A stretch of 64,000 bases of DNA from assembly GCF_014195685.1 (NCBI RefSeq), contig NZ_JACICF010000001.1, forward strand, positions 1,125,317-1,189,316, in the 5' to 3' direction. Below are positions 25,786-36,708 of the stretch, piece by piece (the stretch's first letter is position 1; every line of letters starts with the position of its first letter). This DNA comes from Sphingomicrobium lutaoense (lineage in GTDB: Bacteria > Pseudomonadota > Alphaproteobacteria > Sphingomonadales > Sphingomonadaceae). The notes beneath the pieces were generated by a model. It searched no databases, was not told the DNA's origin, and was given only the letters and a program-made list of their open reading frames with translations. The position numbers were made by a program, and so were the translations under genes.

Positions 25786-28364
25786 ACAAGGCGGAAGAGT
25801 TCGGTACGGTCGATCTGACCAATTGCGATCGCGAGCCCATTCACCTGCTGGGCGCGATCCAGCCGGTGGGCTTTCTGCTGGCGCTGTCCACGGACTGGAT
25901 GGTTGCCCGCTGTTCGGCCAATATCGGCGAATTCTTCGACACCAGCCCCGATGATTTGATCGGCAGTCCTGCAAGCCAGATCCTCAGCGGCGATGCGATC
26001 CACAGCCTTCGCAACCGGCTGGCCCTGCTGCGCAGCGAGAATGCAATCGAACGGCTGTTCAACAAGCAGCTTTCCGAAGCGAGCGAACAAAGGTTCGATG
26101 TCGCCATCCACATGTCCGACGGGCAGATCATCGTCGAGGGCGAGCCGTCGAGCGAGAAGGATTATGGCGACGCCACCGGCACCGTACGGTCGATGATGGT
26201 GCGGCTCGACGATGCCGAGGACATGGATGCCTTTTTCCGCGAAGGCGCACGGCAGATCCGCGCCCTCACCGGCTTCGACCGGGTGATGGTCTATCGCTTC
26301 GACGAGGACGGATCGGGCGAAGTGGTCGCCGAAGCGGCGCGAAACGGGATCGGCAGCTTTCTTGGCCTCCATTATCCGCCTTCGGACATTCCCAAGCAGG
26401 CGCGTGCACTCTACTTGCGCTCGCTCCTGCGGGTGATCACCGACATCGATGCCGAGCCGGTGCCGATCCTTCCCGAACAGGGACCGGGCGGCAAGCCGCT
26501 CGACCTGTCGCTGTCGGTGCTGCGCGCGGTCTCGCCCATTCATATCGAATATCTGCGGAACATGGGGGTCTCCTCCTCCATGTCGATTTCGATCGTGGTC
26601 GAGGGGGAATTGTGGGGGCTGATTGCCTGCCACCATTATACGCCGCGCTGCCCGAGCTTCGAGCGGCGGTCGGTGGCCGAACTGTTCGCCCAATTGTTCG
26701 CGATGCGGATCGAGACCCGCGAACGCAAGGAAATCGCCGCCTACGAACGGCGCGCGCGCGACGTCTCCGACCGGCTGTTGGGCGCCGTGGCCTCCGACGA
26801 GGGAATGCTCAAGGATCCTGACTGGCTCGCCGACATCATCACCGATGCCATTCCCGCCGACGGCGTGGGTGTATGGATCAACGGCAGCTATGCCTTTTCG
26901 GGCCAGACCCCCGATACCGAGCAGTTCGCGCGGATCATCCGCACCTTGAATACGACTGCCGCGGGCGAGGTTTTCGCAACCGACCATATCGCTTCGATCC
27001 TGCCTTCGGCCAGGGAGGAGAGCATGGCGGCGAGCGGGCTCTTGTCGATCCCGATCAGCCGGGTGCCGCGCGATTATGTCGTGCTGTTCCGGGGCGAGCG
27101 TGTGCGCTCGATGCGCTGGGCAGGCAATCCCGAAAAACCGATCGAATATGGCCCCAACGGCGCGCGCTTGACGCCGCGCGAAAGCTTTGCCGAATGGAAG
27201 CAGCTGGTCGAGGGGCGCAGCATACCTTGGACCGATAGCGAATTGCGGGTCGCCGACACCCTTCGCGCCACGCTGATCGAAGTGGTGCTGCGCATGTCGG
27301 ACGAAGCCAATCAGGAGCGCAAGGCGGCTTCGGACCGGCAGGAAGTGCTGATCGCCGAACTCAATCACCGCGTGCGCAATATCCTGTCGCTCATCCGCGG
27401 GCTCATCCGCCAGTCGAAGCCCGAGAAGGGTACCAGCGTCGAGGAGTTCGTTTCGCTGATCGACGGGCGCGTCCATGCGCTGGCGCGCGCGCACAACCAG
27501 ATCACCGACGAGGTCTGGGGTCCGGCGCGCTTCCGCCAGCTGATCGATGCCGAGATCGCGGCCTTTCTCGACAAGCAGAAAGACCAGGTTGATGTGCATG
27601 GCGAACCGGTCCTTCTGAAGCCGCAGGCCTATTCGACCATGGCGCTGGTCATCCACGAACTGGTCACCAACAGCGCCAAATATGGCAGCCTGTCGACCAA
27701 GGGCCGTGTCGATATCAGCTGGCAGCGCGACGATGAGGGCAATCTTCTTATCGACTGGATCGAGAAGGACGGGCCCAAGGTTACCCCGCCCAAGCGCAAG
27801 GGGTTCGGCACCACCATCATCGGGCATAGCGTTCCCTACGACCTCGGCGGGAAGGCCGCGCTCAACTATCACCAAGATGGATTGCAGGCGCATTTCGTCA
27901 TTCCCGCGCACCATGTCTCGATCCCGACCGAAGCCGAACGGGATGCGCCGCTGCCGCCGATGACCTCCTCGCGGCCAGGCGCGCCGAAGGAGCCGGTGGA
28001 TTCGACCTTGCTCAACGGAAAGGACGTGCTGCTGGTCGAGGACAGCCTCATCATCGCGCTCGATGCCGAGGACATTCTCGAGCGGCTGGGCGCGCGCAGC
28101 GTGGTGACCGAGGCGACGGTCGATGGCGCGCTTGCGGCGATCGACCGCAAGCTTCCGAGCTTCGCCTTGCTCGACATCAACCTTGGCGACCGCTTCAGCT
28201 TTGCCATTGCCGACGTACTCGAGAAGAAGGGCGTGCCCTTCCTCTTTGCCACCGGATATGGCGCGCAGGCCAAGATGCCCGAGAAGCATGCCGGCCGGAC
28301 CGTGATGCAGAAACCCTATACGCTCGAATCGATGAGCCGGCGGTTGAAGGAATTCCTTCGCTAA
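25782..28364 (+). CDS. bphP: Bacteriophytochrome hybrid histidine kinase (PAS-GAF-PHY-HWE-REC)
   Basis: An 860-residue red/far-red light sensor. Biliverdin attaches to Cys15 (DLTNCDREPIHLLGAIQP), in the N-terminal segment before the PAS domain. The GAF domain shows YPPSDIPKQAR and CHHYTP, and the PHY tongue shows TPRESF. The kinase is of the HWE type: phospho-acceptor in ELNHRVRNIL, N-box HELVTNSAKYGSLS, then DWIEKDG with the W-x-E that names the group. A C-terminal receiver follows (about 745-860; DVLLVEDS, phospho-acceptor in LLDINLGD, final lysine in MQKPYT). The ATG at 25782 overlaps the heme oxygenase stop by 4 bases. No separate response regulator adjoins, so output may pass through the fused receiver or a distant partner. 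Confidence 0.93.
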   Translation: MNKAEEFGTVDLTNCDREPIHLLGAIQPVGFLLALSTDWMVARCSANIGEFFDTSPDDLIGSPASQILSGDAIHSLRNRLALLRSENAIERLFNKQLSEASEQRFDVAIHMSDGQIIVEGEPSSEKDYGDATGTVRSMMVRLDDAEDMDAFFREGARQIRALTGFDRVMVYRFDEDGSGEVVAEAARNGIGSFLGLHYPPSDIPKQARALYLRSLLRVITDIDAEPVPILPEQGPGGKPLDLSLSVLRAVSPIHIEYLRNMGVSSSMSISIVVEGELWGLIACHHYTPRCPSFERRSVAELFAQLFAMRIETRERKEIAAYERRARDVSDRLLGAVASDEGMLKDPDWLADIITDAIPADGVGVWINGSYAFSGQTPDTEQFARIIRTLNTTAAGEVFATDHIASILPSAREESMAASGLLSIPISRVPRDYVVLFRGERVRSMRWAGNPEKPIEYGPNGARLTPRESFAEWKQLVEGRSIPWTDSELRVADTLRATLIEVVLRMSDEANQERKAASDRQEVLIAELNHRVRNILSLIRGLIRQSKPEKGTSVEEFVSLIDGRVHALARAHNQITDEVWGPARFRQLIDAEIAAFLDKQKDQVDVHGEPVLLKPQAYSTMALVIHELVTNSAKYGSLSTKGRVDISWQRDDEGNLLIDWIEKDGPKVTPPKRKGFGTTIIGHSVPYDLGGKAALNYHQDGLQAHFVIPAHHVSIPTEAERDAPLPPMTSSRPGAPKEPVDSTLLNGKDVLLVEDSLIIALDAEDILERLGARSVVTEATVDGALAAIDRKLPSFALLDINLGDRFSFAIADVLEKKGVPFLFATGYGAQAKMPEKHAGRTVMQKPYTLESMSRRLKEFLR

Positions 28365-28373
28365 GGCTGATCC

Positions 28374-29261
28374 TCAGCGCGGCTTGTAGTCGGTGCTTCC
28401 GGTGAGGCTTTTGTAGACCGCCTCGATGAACTTGGGGCCGGTGATAAAGCCTTCGCCCACTTCGTATCCGGCGGTGAGATTGCGCGCCTGCAACTCATCG
28501 AGCGTCTCGCCATTGTCCACGCCCTGCTGCACCCGGTCGCGCAGCGCGACGAGCATGTCGTGATAGGCGGCAAGATCGGCGCGGTCGGCGAGCGGGCCGT
28601 GGCCCGGGATAATCACGGTTTCGGCATCGCTATGGTCGAGGACGCGCTTGGCGGTGGCGATGAGGCCGTCGATCGATCCGCCCGCGGTCAAGTCGATATA
28701 GGGCCAGGTGACCTTGTTGAAGAAAGTGTCGCCCATGTGGACGACATTGGCGTTTCGGAAACCAACGATGCTGTCGCCGTCGGTATGGGCATGGTGGACG
28801 TGGAAGATGTGGATTTCCTCGCCATTCCAGTGGAGATTGACCCCCGAGGCGAAGGTGAGCACCGGTAGGCCGCCCGTCCCCTCGCCTTCTTCCAGTGCTT
28901 CGGCGAGGCGCGCGCGGACATTGTGGTGCGCCATGATGATCGCACCCGCCTTGCCGAGATTCTCGTTCCCGCCGGTGTGATCGCCATGATAATGGGTGTT
29001 GAGGACGAAGCGCACCGGGCCATGGCCGAGGTCGTCCACCGCGGCGAGGATCTTGTCGGTGAGGCCCGCGAACTGGTCGTCGATGAGCACCACGCCATCC
29101 TCGCCATGGCTGACCCCGATATTGCCGCCCTGCCCGAACATCACCGCGACGCCGGGCGCGACTTCGCGCACCTCGATAACCCTGTCGGCGAAACGGTCCT
29201 GCGCCCCGGCGGGCGCGGACAGCATGGCAAGAGCGGCGAGAGCCGGAGCGATATGACGCAT
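28374..29261 (-). CDS. Secreted MBL-fold metallohydrolase
   Basis: A 295-residue protein with a signal peptide (PALAALAMLSAPAGAQ). The metallo-beta-lactamase fold shows the zinc motif THYHGDHTGG, then HHAHTDGDS, HMGDTFFN and IIPGHGPLADRADL. The spacing is that of the quinoprotein-relay/SoxH-like and lactonase-like branches rather than of antibiotic-hydrolysing class B enzymes. The substrate cannot be told from sequence. It is convergent with the phytochrome gene (9 bases apart), and dnaJ lies upstream on the same strand. Confidence 0.85.
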   Translation of the reverse strand: MRHIAPALAALAMLSAPAGAQDRFADRVIEVREVAPGVAVMFGQGGNIGVSHGEDGVVLIDDQFAGLTDKILAAVDDLGHGPVRFVLNTHYHGDHTGGNENLGKAGAIIMAHHNVRARLAEALEEGEGTGGLPVLTFASGVNLHWNGEEIHIFHVHHAHTDGDSIVGFRNANVVHMGDTFFNKVTWPYIDLTAGGSIDGLIATAKRVLDHSDAETVIIPGHGPLADRADLAAYHDMLVALRDRVQQGVDNGETLDELQARNLTAGYEVGEGFITGPKFIEAVYKSLTGSTDYKPR

Positions 29262-29318
29262 GATCGAAGTCCCCTGTTTTTTACAGGAGCGTAACGATGT
29301 CGGAACGCGGCCTGTTCC

Positions 29319-30446
29319 CTATTTGTCGAAGAGGCCCGCGATGCGGCTGAAGAAGCTCTTCGCCTGCGGGCATTCGTCGCCCGTCTCGGTCTCGCGGAAC
29401 TGGCAGAGAAGGTCCTTCTGCTCCTTCGACAGCTTGGTCGGGGTCTCGACGAGGATGCGGGCGACCATGTCGCCGCGCCCGCGTCCCTGCAGGACGCTCA
29501 TCCCCGCGCCGCGGCGGCGGATCGTCTCGCCCGACTGGGTTCCGGCGGGAATCCTGATTTCGATCTTCTCGCCATCGACGCCCGGCACGCTGATCTCTCC
29601 GCCCAGCGCCGCGGTGGTGAAGCTGACCGGGCATTCGGCGATCAGCGTGGTGCCGTCGCGGTGGAAGATCGGGTGCCGCTTCATGTGGATGAAGAGATAA
29701 AGGTCGCCGCTGGGCGAGCCGCGCACGCCCGCTTCACCTTCGCCCGCGACGCGGATGCGGGTGCCCTCGTCGACGCCCGCTGGAATGTTGACGTTGATCT
29801 TGCGCTTCTTGAGCGAGCGGCCCTCGCCGTCGCAGGCGGGACAGGGATCGGAGACCGTCTGGCCCGAGCCCTGGCAAGTCGCGCAGGTGCGTTCGACGAG
29901 GAAGAAGCCTTGCTGCGCGCGCACGCGACCCGCGCCGCCGCAGCTCTGGCACGTCTGGGGCACCGAGGAACCGCGCGAGCCATTGCCTTCGCACGGCTCG
30001 CAGGTCGCGAGCGCATTGACGGTGATGGTCTTCTCGCTGCCTGCGAAGGCCTCTTCGAGCGTGAGGTCGAGATCGTAGCGCAGGTCCGAACCGCGGCCGA
30101 CATTGCCGCCGCGCCCGCGCCCGCCGCGCTGACCATCCATGAAATCGCCGAAGATCGACGAGAAAATGTCGGAAAAGTCGGGATTTCCTCCGCCGAAGGG
30201 ATCGTGGCCGGGGCCGCCATTTTCGAAGGCCGCCTTGCCAAAACGGTCGTAGGCCGCGCGCTTCTGCGGGTCCTTCAGGCAGTCATAGGCCTCATTGACG
30301 GCCTTGAACTTGGCCTCGTTTTCCTTGCAGCCGCCGTGGCGGTCGGGATGATATTGCTTCGCCAGCCGCCGATAGGCGCTCTTGATCGTCGCGCCGTCGG
30401 CATCGCGCGACACGCCCAGCAGTTCATAATAATCGGTCTGGACCAT
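29319..30446 (-). CDS. dnaJ: Chaperone DnaJ (Hsp40)
   Basis: A 375-residue type I Hsp40. The J-domain has HPD in AKQYHPDRHGG. A Gly/Phe linker follows (GHDPFGGGNPDFSDIF), then four CxxCxGxG-type zinc repeats (CEPCEGNG, CQSCGGAG, CATCQGSG, CPACDGEG) and the substrate-binding C-terminal domains. It stimulates DnaK ATPase and delivers unfolded clients. It lies 73 bases downstream of dnaK, separated by a strong perfect hairpin that could set the DnaK:DnaJ ratio. Confidence 0.97.
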   Translation of the reverse strand: MVQTDYYELLGVSRDADGATIKSAYRRLAKQYHPDRHGGCKENEAKFKAVNEAYDCLKDPQKRAAYDRFGKAAFENGGPGHDPFGGGNPDFSDIFSSIFGDFMDGQRGGRGRGGNVGRGSDLRYDLDLTLEEAFAGSEKTITVNALATCEPCEGNGSRGSSVPQTCQSCGGAGRVRAQQGFFLVERTCATCQGSGQTVSDPCPACDGEGRSLKKRKINVNIPAGVDEGTRIRVAGEGEAGVRGSPSGDLYLFIHMKRHPIFHRDGTTLIAECPVSFTTAALGGEISVPGVDGEKIEIRIPAGTQSGETIRRRGAGMSVLQGRGRGDMVARILVETPTKLSKEQKDLLCQFRETETGDECPQAKSFFSRIAGLFDK

Positions 30447-30477
30447 GGCCCGCTAATCCCCCGCCCCCGAAGGGCAT

Positions 30478-30509
30478 GCGGCGCCGGGCGCGAAATCGCC
30501 CGGCGCCGC
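30478..30509. other. Perfect 13-bp hairpin in the dnaK-dnaJ gap
   Basis: GCGGCGCCGGGCG (30478-30490) pairs perfectly with 30497-30509 around the 6-base loop CGAAAT. No T-tract follows on either strand, so it is not a canonical terminator. In the dnaK-dnaJ message it could act as an attenuator, processing site or mRNA-stabilising end for dnaK. Confidence 0.7.
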
Positions 30510-30519
30510 CTTCACCACA

Positions 30520-32460
<1,941 letters not shown>

Positions 32461-32533
32461 ATTTCCATTCCCTCTCTTACACCCCTGTTGGGCACCCACC
32501 GGACAGGCGAGCCCCAAGCATTGTTCAGGGGCG

Positions 32534-32561
32534 ATATAGGTGGCCCTTTGCGAACGACAAG
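32534..32561 (-). promoter_or_regulatory. Predicted sigma-32 heat-shock promoter of dnaK
   Basis: On the minus strand CTTG (32561-32558) is followed after 17 bases by CCTATAT (32540-32534). This fits the alphaproteobacterial RpoH consensus CTTG-N17/18-CYTATNT. The position, about 74 bases before the dnaK ATG, is suitable. Confidence 0.7.
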
Positions 32562-32605
32562 GCCGGGGGACCGTGCTAGGGTCGATCCATCGTTGGGGGG
32601 ACGAA

Positions 32606-33802
32606 ATGATCGAGGCTTTGCGCAGCGGATCATGGCTGACAGCCGAGCGGACGGCGCGGATCGCCTGGCTGTTGCTGGCCGCGCAGGCGCTTGTCCTCCT
32701 GGCCATTTTCCTGACCGCCCGGGGCACGATCGACTGGATGGGCAGGCCGCTCGGCACCGATTTCAGCCAGCTGTACGCGGCGGGCCGGATGGTCCTCGAC
32801 GGACAGGCGGCGGAAGTGTGGGACTGGACCGCGCACGGCCTCGTCCAGCAGGCGGTGCATGGCTCGGACAGGGTCGATCTTTATGGGTGGCACTATCCCC
32901 CGCCCTTCCTTCTCGTCGCGCTGATGATCGGGGCGCTGCCCTATCTGCCCGCATTGTTCCTGTGGCAGGGAATGACGCTCGGCGGGCTTGGCCTCCTTTT
33001 GCGCCGCACGACCCAAAGGCGTGGAGCGTGGCTTTATCTCGTCGCCGCTCCGGCGACTTTCATCTGCATCGCGCATGGGCATAACGGCTTTCTCACCGCG
33101 CTGCTGATGGGAGGCGGACTGCTGTTGCTAGACCGTCGTCCGTTCGTCGCGGGGCTTTTGTTCGGAGCATTGGTCTACAAGCCGCAATTCGCGCTCATCC
33201 TTCCCCCTCTCCTCCTTGCTCTTGGAGCGTGGCGGGCGATCGCGGGAGCGGCGCTGTCGAGCCTGCTTCTCATCGCGGTGACGCTGCTTGTCTGGGGATG
33301 GCCCGTCTGGCAGGCCTTCGTCGACAGCCTGCCGGTCACGCGCGCGATCATCCTCGAGGAAGGGCGCACCGGATGGTTCAAGATCATGTCGGCCTTCGCC
33401 GGGGTGCGCATGCTCGGCGGGCCGGTCTGGCTGGCCTATGGCGTGCAGGCGCTCGTGACGCTCATCGCCATCGTCGCGGTCGTCTGGCTGGCGCGACGGG
33501 CGCGACCCGATCTGACCGCAGCGGGCACGGCGATCGCATCGCTGCTCGCGACGCCTTATCTCCTCGATTATGACCTGGTGCTACTGCTGGTCGCGACCTT
33601 TTTCCTGTGGCGCGATGTCGAGCGGCAGGGTGCCCTGCCCTATGACCGGAGCTTCATCGCGCTCCTGTGGGCAGCGCCCCTGTTCGCCCGGCCGCTGGCC
33701 ATCGCCGCGTCCTTGCCGCTCGGTCAGATCACGCTCCTGGCGGCGCTCGCCATGACGCTTCGCCGAGCCGAAATGCGACGAAACGATAATCCAGCAAGTT
33801 AA
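32606..33802 (+). CDS. GT87 / DUF2029-type membrane glycosyltransferase
   Basis: A 398-residue polytopic protein with about ten hydrophobic segments. The first periplasmic loop carries [17 protein letters not shown], where the acidic residue after the first helix is typical of GT-C enzymes. Further on are [16 protein letters not shown] and [19 protein letters not shown], characteristic of the GT87/DUF2029 family of polyprenyl-phosphate-sugar-dependent transferases. The acceptor is unknown. The start at 32606 is chosen for the run GGGGGG five bases upstream. It is divergent from dnaK and its 5' region overlaps none of the dnaK promoter. Confidence 0.8.
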   Translation: MIEALRSGSWLTAERTARIAWLLLAAQALVLLAIFLTARGTIDWMGRPLGTDFSQLYAAGRMVLDGQAAEVWDWTAHGLVQQAVHGSDRVDLYGWHYPPPFLLVALMIGALPYLPALFLWQGMTLGGLGLLLRRTTQRRGAWLYLVAAPATFICIAHGHNGFLTALLMGGGLLLLDRRPFVAGLLFGALVYKPQFALILPPLLLALGAWRAIAGAALSSLLLIAVTLLVWGWPVWQAFVDSLPVTRAIILEEGRTGWFKIMSAFAGVRMLGGPVWLAYGVQALVTLIAIVAVVWLARRARPDLTAAGTAIASLLATPYLLDYDLVLLLVATFFLWRDVERQGALPYDRSFIALLWAAPLFARPLAIAASLPLGQITLLAALAMTLRRAEMRRNDNPAS

Positions 33803-33808
33803 CGCAGA

Positions 33809-33837
33809 TTGTGTTTTTTATCATTTTCGGCTATAGG
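33809..33837 (+). promoter_or_regulatory. Predicted promoter of the cold-shock-like gene
   Basis: TTGTGT (33809-33814), a 17-base AT-rich spacer and TATAGG (33832-33837) lie about 78 bases upstream of the small gene at 33915. A short inverted repeat (TTCGGC at 33826-33831, GCCGAA at 33837-33842) straddles the -10. Confidence 0.45.
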
Positions 33838-33914
33838 CCGAACTGTCAGCTAGACGCTGTAATTCGTTGCTTTCTCCGCCTAGCGCATTGCCCCCAGCCA
33901 AGGAGATGGCCGTC

Positions 33915-34205
33915 ATGATCGAATATGGATTTATCACCGCCTACAACAGCAAGCACCATGTCGGGATCATCAAGCCTGACGAGGGTGGCGAGGAATTGCT
34001 CGTCACGGTGAACGATCTGAAAAGCAGCGGACTGGAAAATCTCGCTCGAAAGCACCGGGTCGCCTTCGAACGGGTCAAGGACGATCGCGGCCGCGAACAT
34101 GCAGCGCATATCACGGTGCTGCAGTATCCGCCGGTGTCAACCGAGGAACGGGAACGGTTCGATTACCAGCGTTGCCTCGAACATTCGATCAAGCTGGGAT
34201 TCTGA
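33915..34205 (+). CDS. Small cold-shock-domain-like protein
   Basis: A 96-residue protein. Its first about 70 residues follow the layout of a cold-shock domain: IEYGFITAYNSKHHVGIIKPDEGGEELLVTVNDL, then SGLENLARKHRVAFE and DRGREHAAHITVL. This parallels the canonical GxVKWFN...GFIxPxxGxxDVFVH...VxFE...G..A series. The aromatic RNA-binding residues of the usual RNP motifs are mostly replaced (HVGIIKP instead of FGFI), so nucleic-acid binding may be weak or altered. An extra C-terminal tail of about 25 residues ends KLGF. The ATG at 33915 is preferred because AAGGAG lies 9 bases before it; one at 33906 is too close to that site. Confidence 0.65.
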   Translation: MIEYGFITAYNSKHHVGIIKPDEGGEELLVTVNDLKSSGLENLARKHRVAFERVKDDRGREHAAHITVLQYPPVSTEERERFDYQRCLEHSIKLGF

Positions 34206-34220
34206 TACGCTCCCCCTCGA

Positions 34221-34958
34221 TCAGGGCATGGCCATGCCGCCGTTGACGTGGATCGTCTGGCCGGTGACATATCCTGCCTCGTCCGAAGCGAGGTAGGCGA
34301 CCGCCGCGCCGATATCCTCGCCGCTGCCCATGGCACCCATCGGGATTTTCGAAAGGATCGCTTCGCGCTGCTTGTCATCGAGCGCGTCGGTCATCGCCGA
34401 GGTCATGAAGCCCGGCGCGACGCAATTTACCGTGATGTTGCGGCTGGCGACTTCCTGCGCGAGCGCCTTCGACATGCCGACGAGGCCCGCCTTGGAGGCG
34501 ACATAGTTCATCTGGCCCGGATTGCCGGTCTGTCCGACCACCGAGGAGATGTTGACGATGCGGCCGCCGCGGGCGCGCATCATCGGCTTCACCGCGGCGC
34601 GCATCAGGCGGAAGCTGGCTTCCAGATTGACCTTGATGACGTCCTGCCATTCCTCGTCCTTCATCCGCATCGCCAGATTGTCGCGGGTGATGCCGGCATT
34701 GTTGACGAGGATGTCGAGCTTGCCGAGCGCTTCGACGGCGCGCGGGACGAGTCCGTCCACCTCTTCGGCATCCGACAGGTTGGCGACGAGGGTGACATGG
34801 TCGCCGCCCAATTCCTTCGCGAATTTCTCGAGCTTTTCGGCATTGGAGCCCGACAGAGCGAGGCGTGCGCCCTGATTGGCAAGCGCCTTGGCGATGGCCG
34901 ATCCGAGGCCGCCCGATGCGCCGGTGACGAGAGCGGTCTTACCTTCGAGTGAAAACAT
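34221..34958 (-). CDS. fabG: 3-oxoacyl-ACP reductase FabG
   Basis: A 245-residue short-chain dehydrogenase that reduces 3-oxoacyl-ACP with NADPH in fatty-acid elongation. Seen: TGASGGLGSAIA (cofactor loop), NNAGIT, the catalytic Ser/Tyr/Lys in ISSVVGQTGNPGQMNYVASKAG, and the C-terminal GAAVAYLASDEAGYVTGQTIHVNGGMAM typical of FabG. It lies 4 bases downstream of fabD. No acpP follows; the next gene is on the other strand. Confidence 0.93.
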   Translation of the reverse strand: MFSLEGKTALVTGASGGLGSAIAKALANQGARLALSGSNAEKLEKFAKELGGDHVTLVANLSDAEEVDGLVPRAVEALGKLDILVNNAGITRDNLAMRMKDEEWQDVIKVNLEASFRLMRAAVKPMMRARGGRIVNISSVVGQTGNPGQMNYVASKAGLVGMSKALAQEVASRNITVNCVAPGFMTSAMTDALDDKQREAILSKIPMGAMGSGEDIGAAVAYLASDEAGYVTGQTIHVNGGMAMP

Positions 34959-34962
34959 CTTC

Positions 34963-35886
34963 CTAAAGCTCCTTCGCGAACGCTTCGATATCGTCCATGC
35001 TCACGATGCTGACCGTTTCGGCGTCGGGGACGATCTTCTTGACCATCGGCCCGAGCACCTTGCCGCCCAGTTCGACGAATTGGGTGACGCCCGCATCGGC
35101 CATCGCGGCGACGCTTTCGCGCCAGCGTACGCGGCCCGTGACCTGGCGCACCAGATTGTCGCGGATGACATCCACTTCGCGCACCGGTTCGGCGGTGACA
35201 TTGGCATAGAGCGCCGCCGAGGGCGGGCGCATTCCCGCCTCGGAAAGCGCGACCGCCATGCGATCGGCAGCGGGCTTCATCAGGCTGCAATGGAAAGGCG
35301 CCGAAACGGGCAGCTTGATCGCGCGCTTGGCGCCCATTTCCCTGGCCCGTTCGACCACCCGGTCGATTGCCCCGGCATGGCCCGAGAGCACCACCTGCCC
35401 TGGGTCATTGTCGTTTGCGACTTCGCAGACTTCGCCTTCCGAGCAGGCTGCGGCGATTTCCTCTGCCTTGGCGATGTCGACGCCGAGCAGCGCGGCCATC
35501 GCGCCCATGCCCACGGGCACCGCTTCCTGCATCGCGTTGCCGCGGATGCGAAGAAGGCGGGCGGTGTCGGCAAGGTCGAACGTATCGGCGCCGCACAGCG
35601 CCGAATATTCGCCGAGGCTGTGGCCCGCGACGAAATCGCCCTTGTCGGCCAGGTCGATGCCCATCGTGCGCAGGACGGCGATCGAATGGGCCATGATCGC
35701 GGGTTGGGCGTTGGCGGTCATGGTCAGCTCGTCGGCGGGACCTTCGGCCATCAGCTTGAAGAGATGCTGGCCCAGTGCCTCGTCGACTTCGCCGAAGGTG
35801 TCGCGGGCGGCGCTGCTGGCACCGACCAGTTCGACACCCATGCCGACTTTCTGGCTGCCCTGACCCGGAAAGATGAATGCACGCAT
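34963..35886 (-). CDS. fabD: Malonyl-CoA:ACP transacylase FabD
   Basis: A 307-residue acyltransferase that loads malonyl groups onto ACP. The N-terminal FPGQGSQKVGMG, the nucleophile elbow VAGHSLGEYSAL, and the downstream catalytic histidine in SAPFHCSLM are present. Length is standard. It is followed by fabG with a 4-base gap and is the upstream member of a two-gene fatty-acid unit. Confidence 0.96.
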   Translation of the reverse strand: MRAFIFPGQGSQKVGMGVELVGASSAARDTFGEVDEALGQHLFKLMAEGPADELTMTANAQPAIMAHSIAVLRTMGIDLADKGDFVAGHSLGEYSALCGADTFDLADTARLLRIRGNAMQEAVPVGMGAMAALLGVDIAKAEEIAAACSEGEVCEVANDNDPGQVVLSGHAGAIDRVVERAREMGAKRAIKLPVSAPFHCSLMKPAADRMAVALSEAGMRPPSAALYANVTAEPVREVDVIRDNLVRQVTGRVRWRESVAAMADAGVTQFVELGGKVLGPMVKKIVPDAETVSIVSMDDIEAFAKEL

Positions 35887-35943
35887 AGTGGCTCCCCTAG
35901 TTCGGGCGGGGAGCTAGACCGGAGCGCAGCCGAGCGCAAGGCA

Positions 35944-36708
35944 TCAGCGCATCGTCATGCCGCCATCGACCATATATTCGCTGCCCGTGACATAGGAGGC
36001 CTCGTCGGAGAGCAGGAATGCGGCGACCGCCGCGACCTCGTCGGGCTTGCCCCAGCGAGCGAGCGGGACCGAGCCGAGGATCCATTCGGCGACGCCCTCC
36101 ATATCCTCCTCGCCCATCCCGCTTTCCTCGGCATAGCGGTCGAAGAAGCCGGTTTCGATGGGGCCGGGCGCGACCGCGTTGACGCGGATTCCGCGCGGCG
36201 CCAGTTCGCGCGCCCAGTTGCGCGCCATCGAGGCGTTGCTGGCCTTGGTGGCGGCATAGACCGAGCCAGCCGCCATGCCCGCGTGGGGCGCGACCGAACT
36301 GGTCATCAGCACCGCGCCGCCATCCTTCATGAGAGGCGAGAGCTCGTTCATCTGGAGAACGGGGCCGCGGACATTGACGTTCATCATATGGTCGAAATCC
36401 TCGGCGCTGGTGTCGCCGACCGGGGTCTGGCCGCCATAGCCGGCATTGAGATAGACCGCGTCGAGCGTGCCGAAGCGTTCCTTCATCTCGCTGGCAAGCG
36501 CGCCGGCGGCGGCAGGATCGGCGGCATCGTTGACGATGAGCAGCGCATCGTCGGGCAGATGCGGCCGTGCGCGGTCGAGGCTGGCTTCGCTGGTGCCGGT
36601 CACCGCGACCTTGCCCCCTTCGCTCGCGATCCGCGCGGCGGTGGCGAGGCCGATGCCGTTGGTACCCCCGGTGACCAGCACGTTCTTGCCTTCGAAGCGG
36701 TTGCTCAT
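35944..36708 (-). CDS. SDR-family oxidoreductase
   Basis: A 254-residue classical short-chain dehydrogenase: [12 protein letters not shown] dinucleotide loop, NAGYGG, catalytic [22 protein letters not shown], and [13 protein letters not shown]. An arginine-free but polar region follows the second strand ([11 protein letters not shown]), which suggests NADP or NAD use without clear preference. The ATG overlaps the stop of the upstream Rieske oxygenase by 4 bases, so the two probably act on one substrate, the SDR perhaps oxidising the hydroxylated product. The substrate is unknown. Confidence 0.85.
   Translation of the reverse strand: MSNRFEGKNVLVTGGTNGIGLATAARIASEGGKVAVTGTSEASLDRARPHLPDDALLIVNDAADPAAAGALASEMKERFGTLDAVYLNAGYGGQTPVGDTSAEDFDHMMNVNVRGPVLQMNELSPLMKDGGAVLMTSSVAPHAGMAAGSVYAATKASNASMARNWARELAPRGIRVNAVAPGPIETGFFDRYAEESGMGEEDMEGVAEWILGSVPLARWGKPDEVAAVAAFLLSDEASYVTGSEYMVDGGMTMR

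Noticed and set aside
25686-28289. An 867-codon minus-strand open frame opposite the bacteriophytochrome
   Set aside because: The plus-strand frame has every phytochrome and kinase motif and coupled starts; the antisense frame has none.
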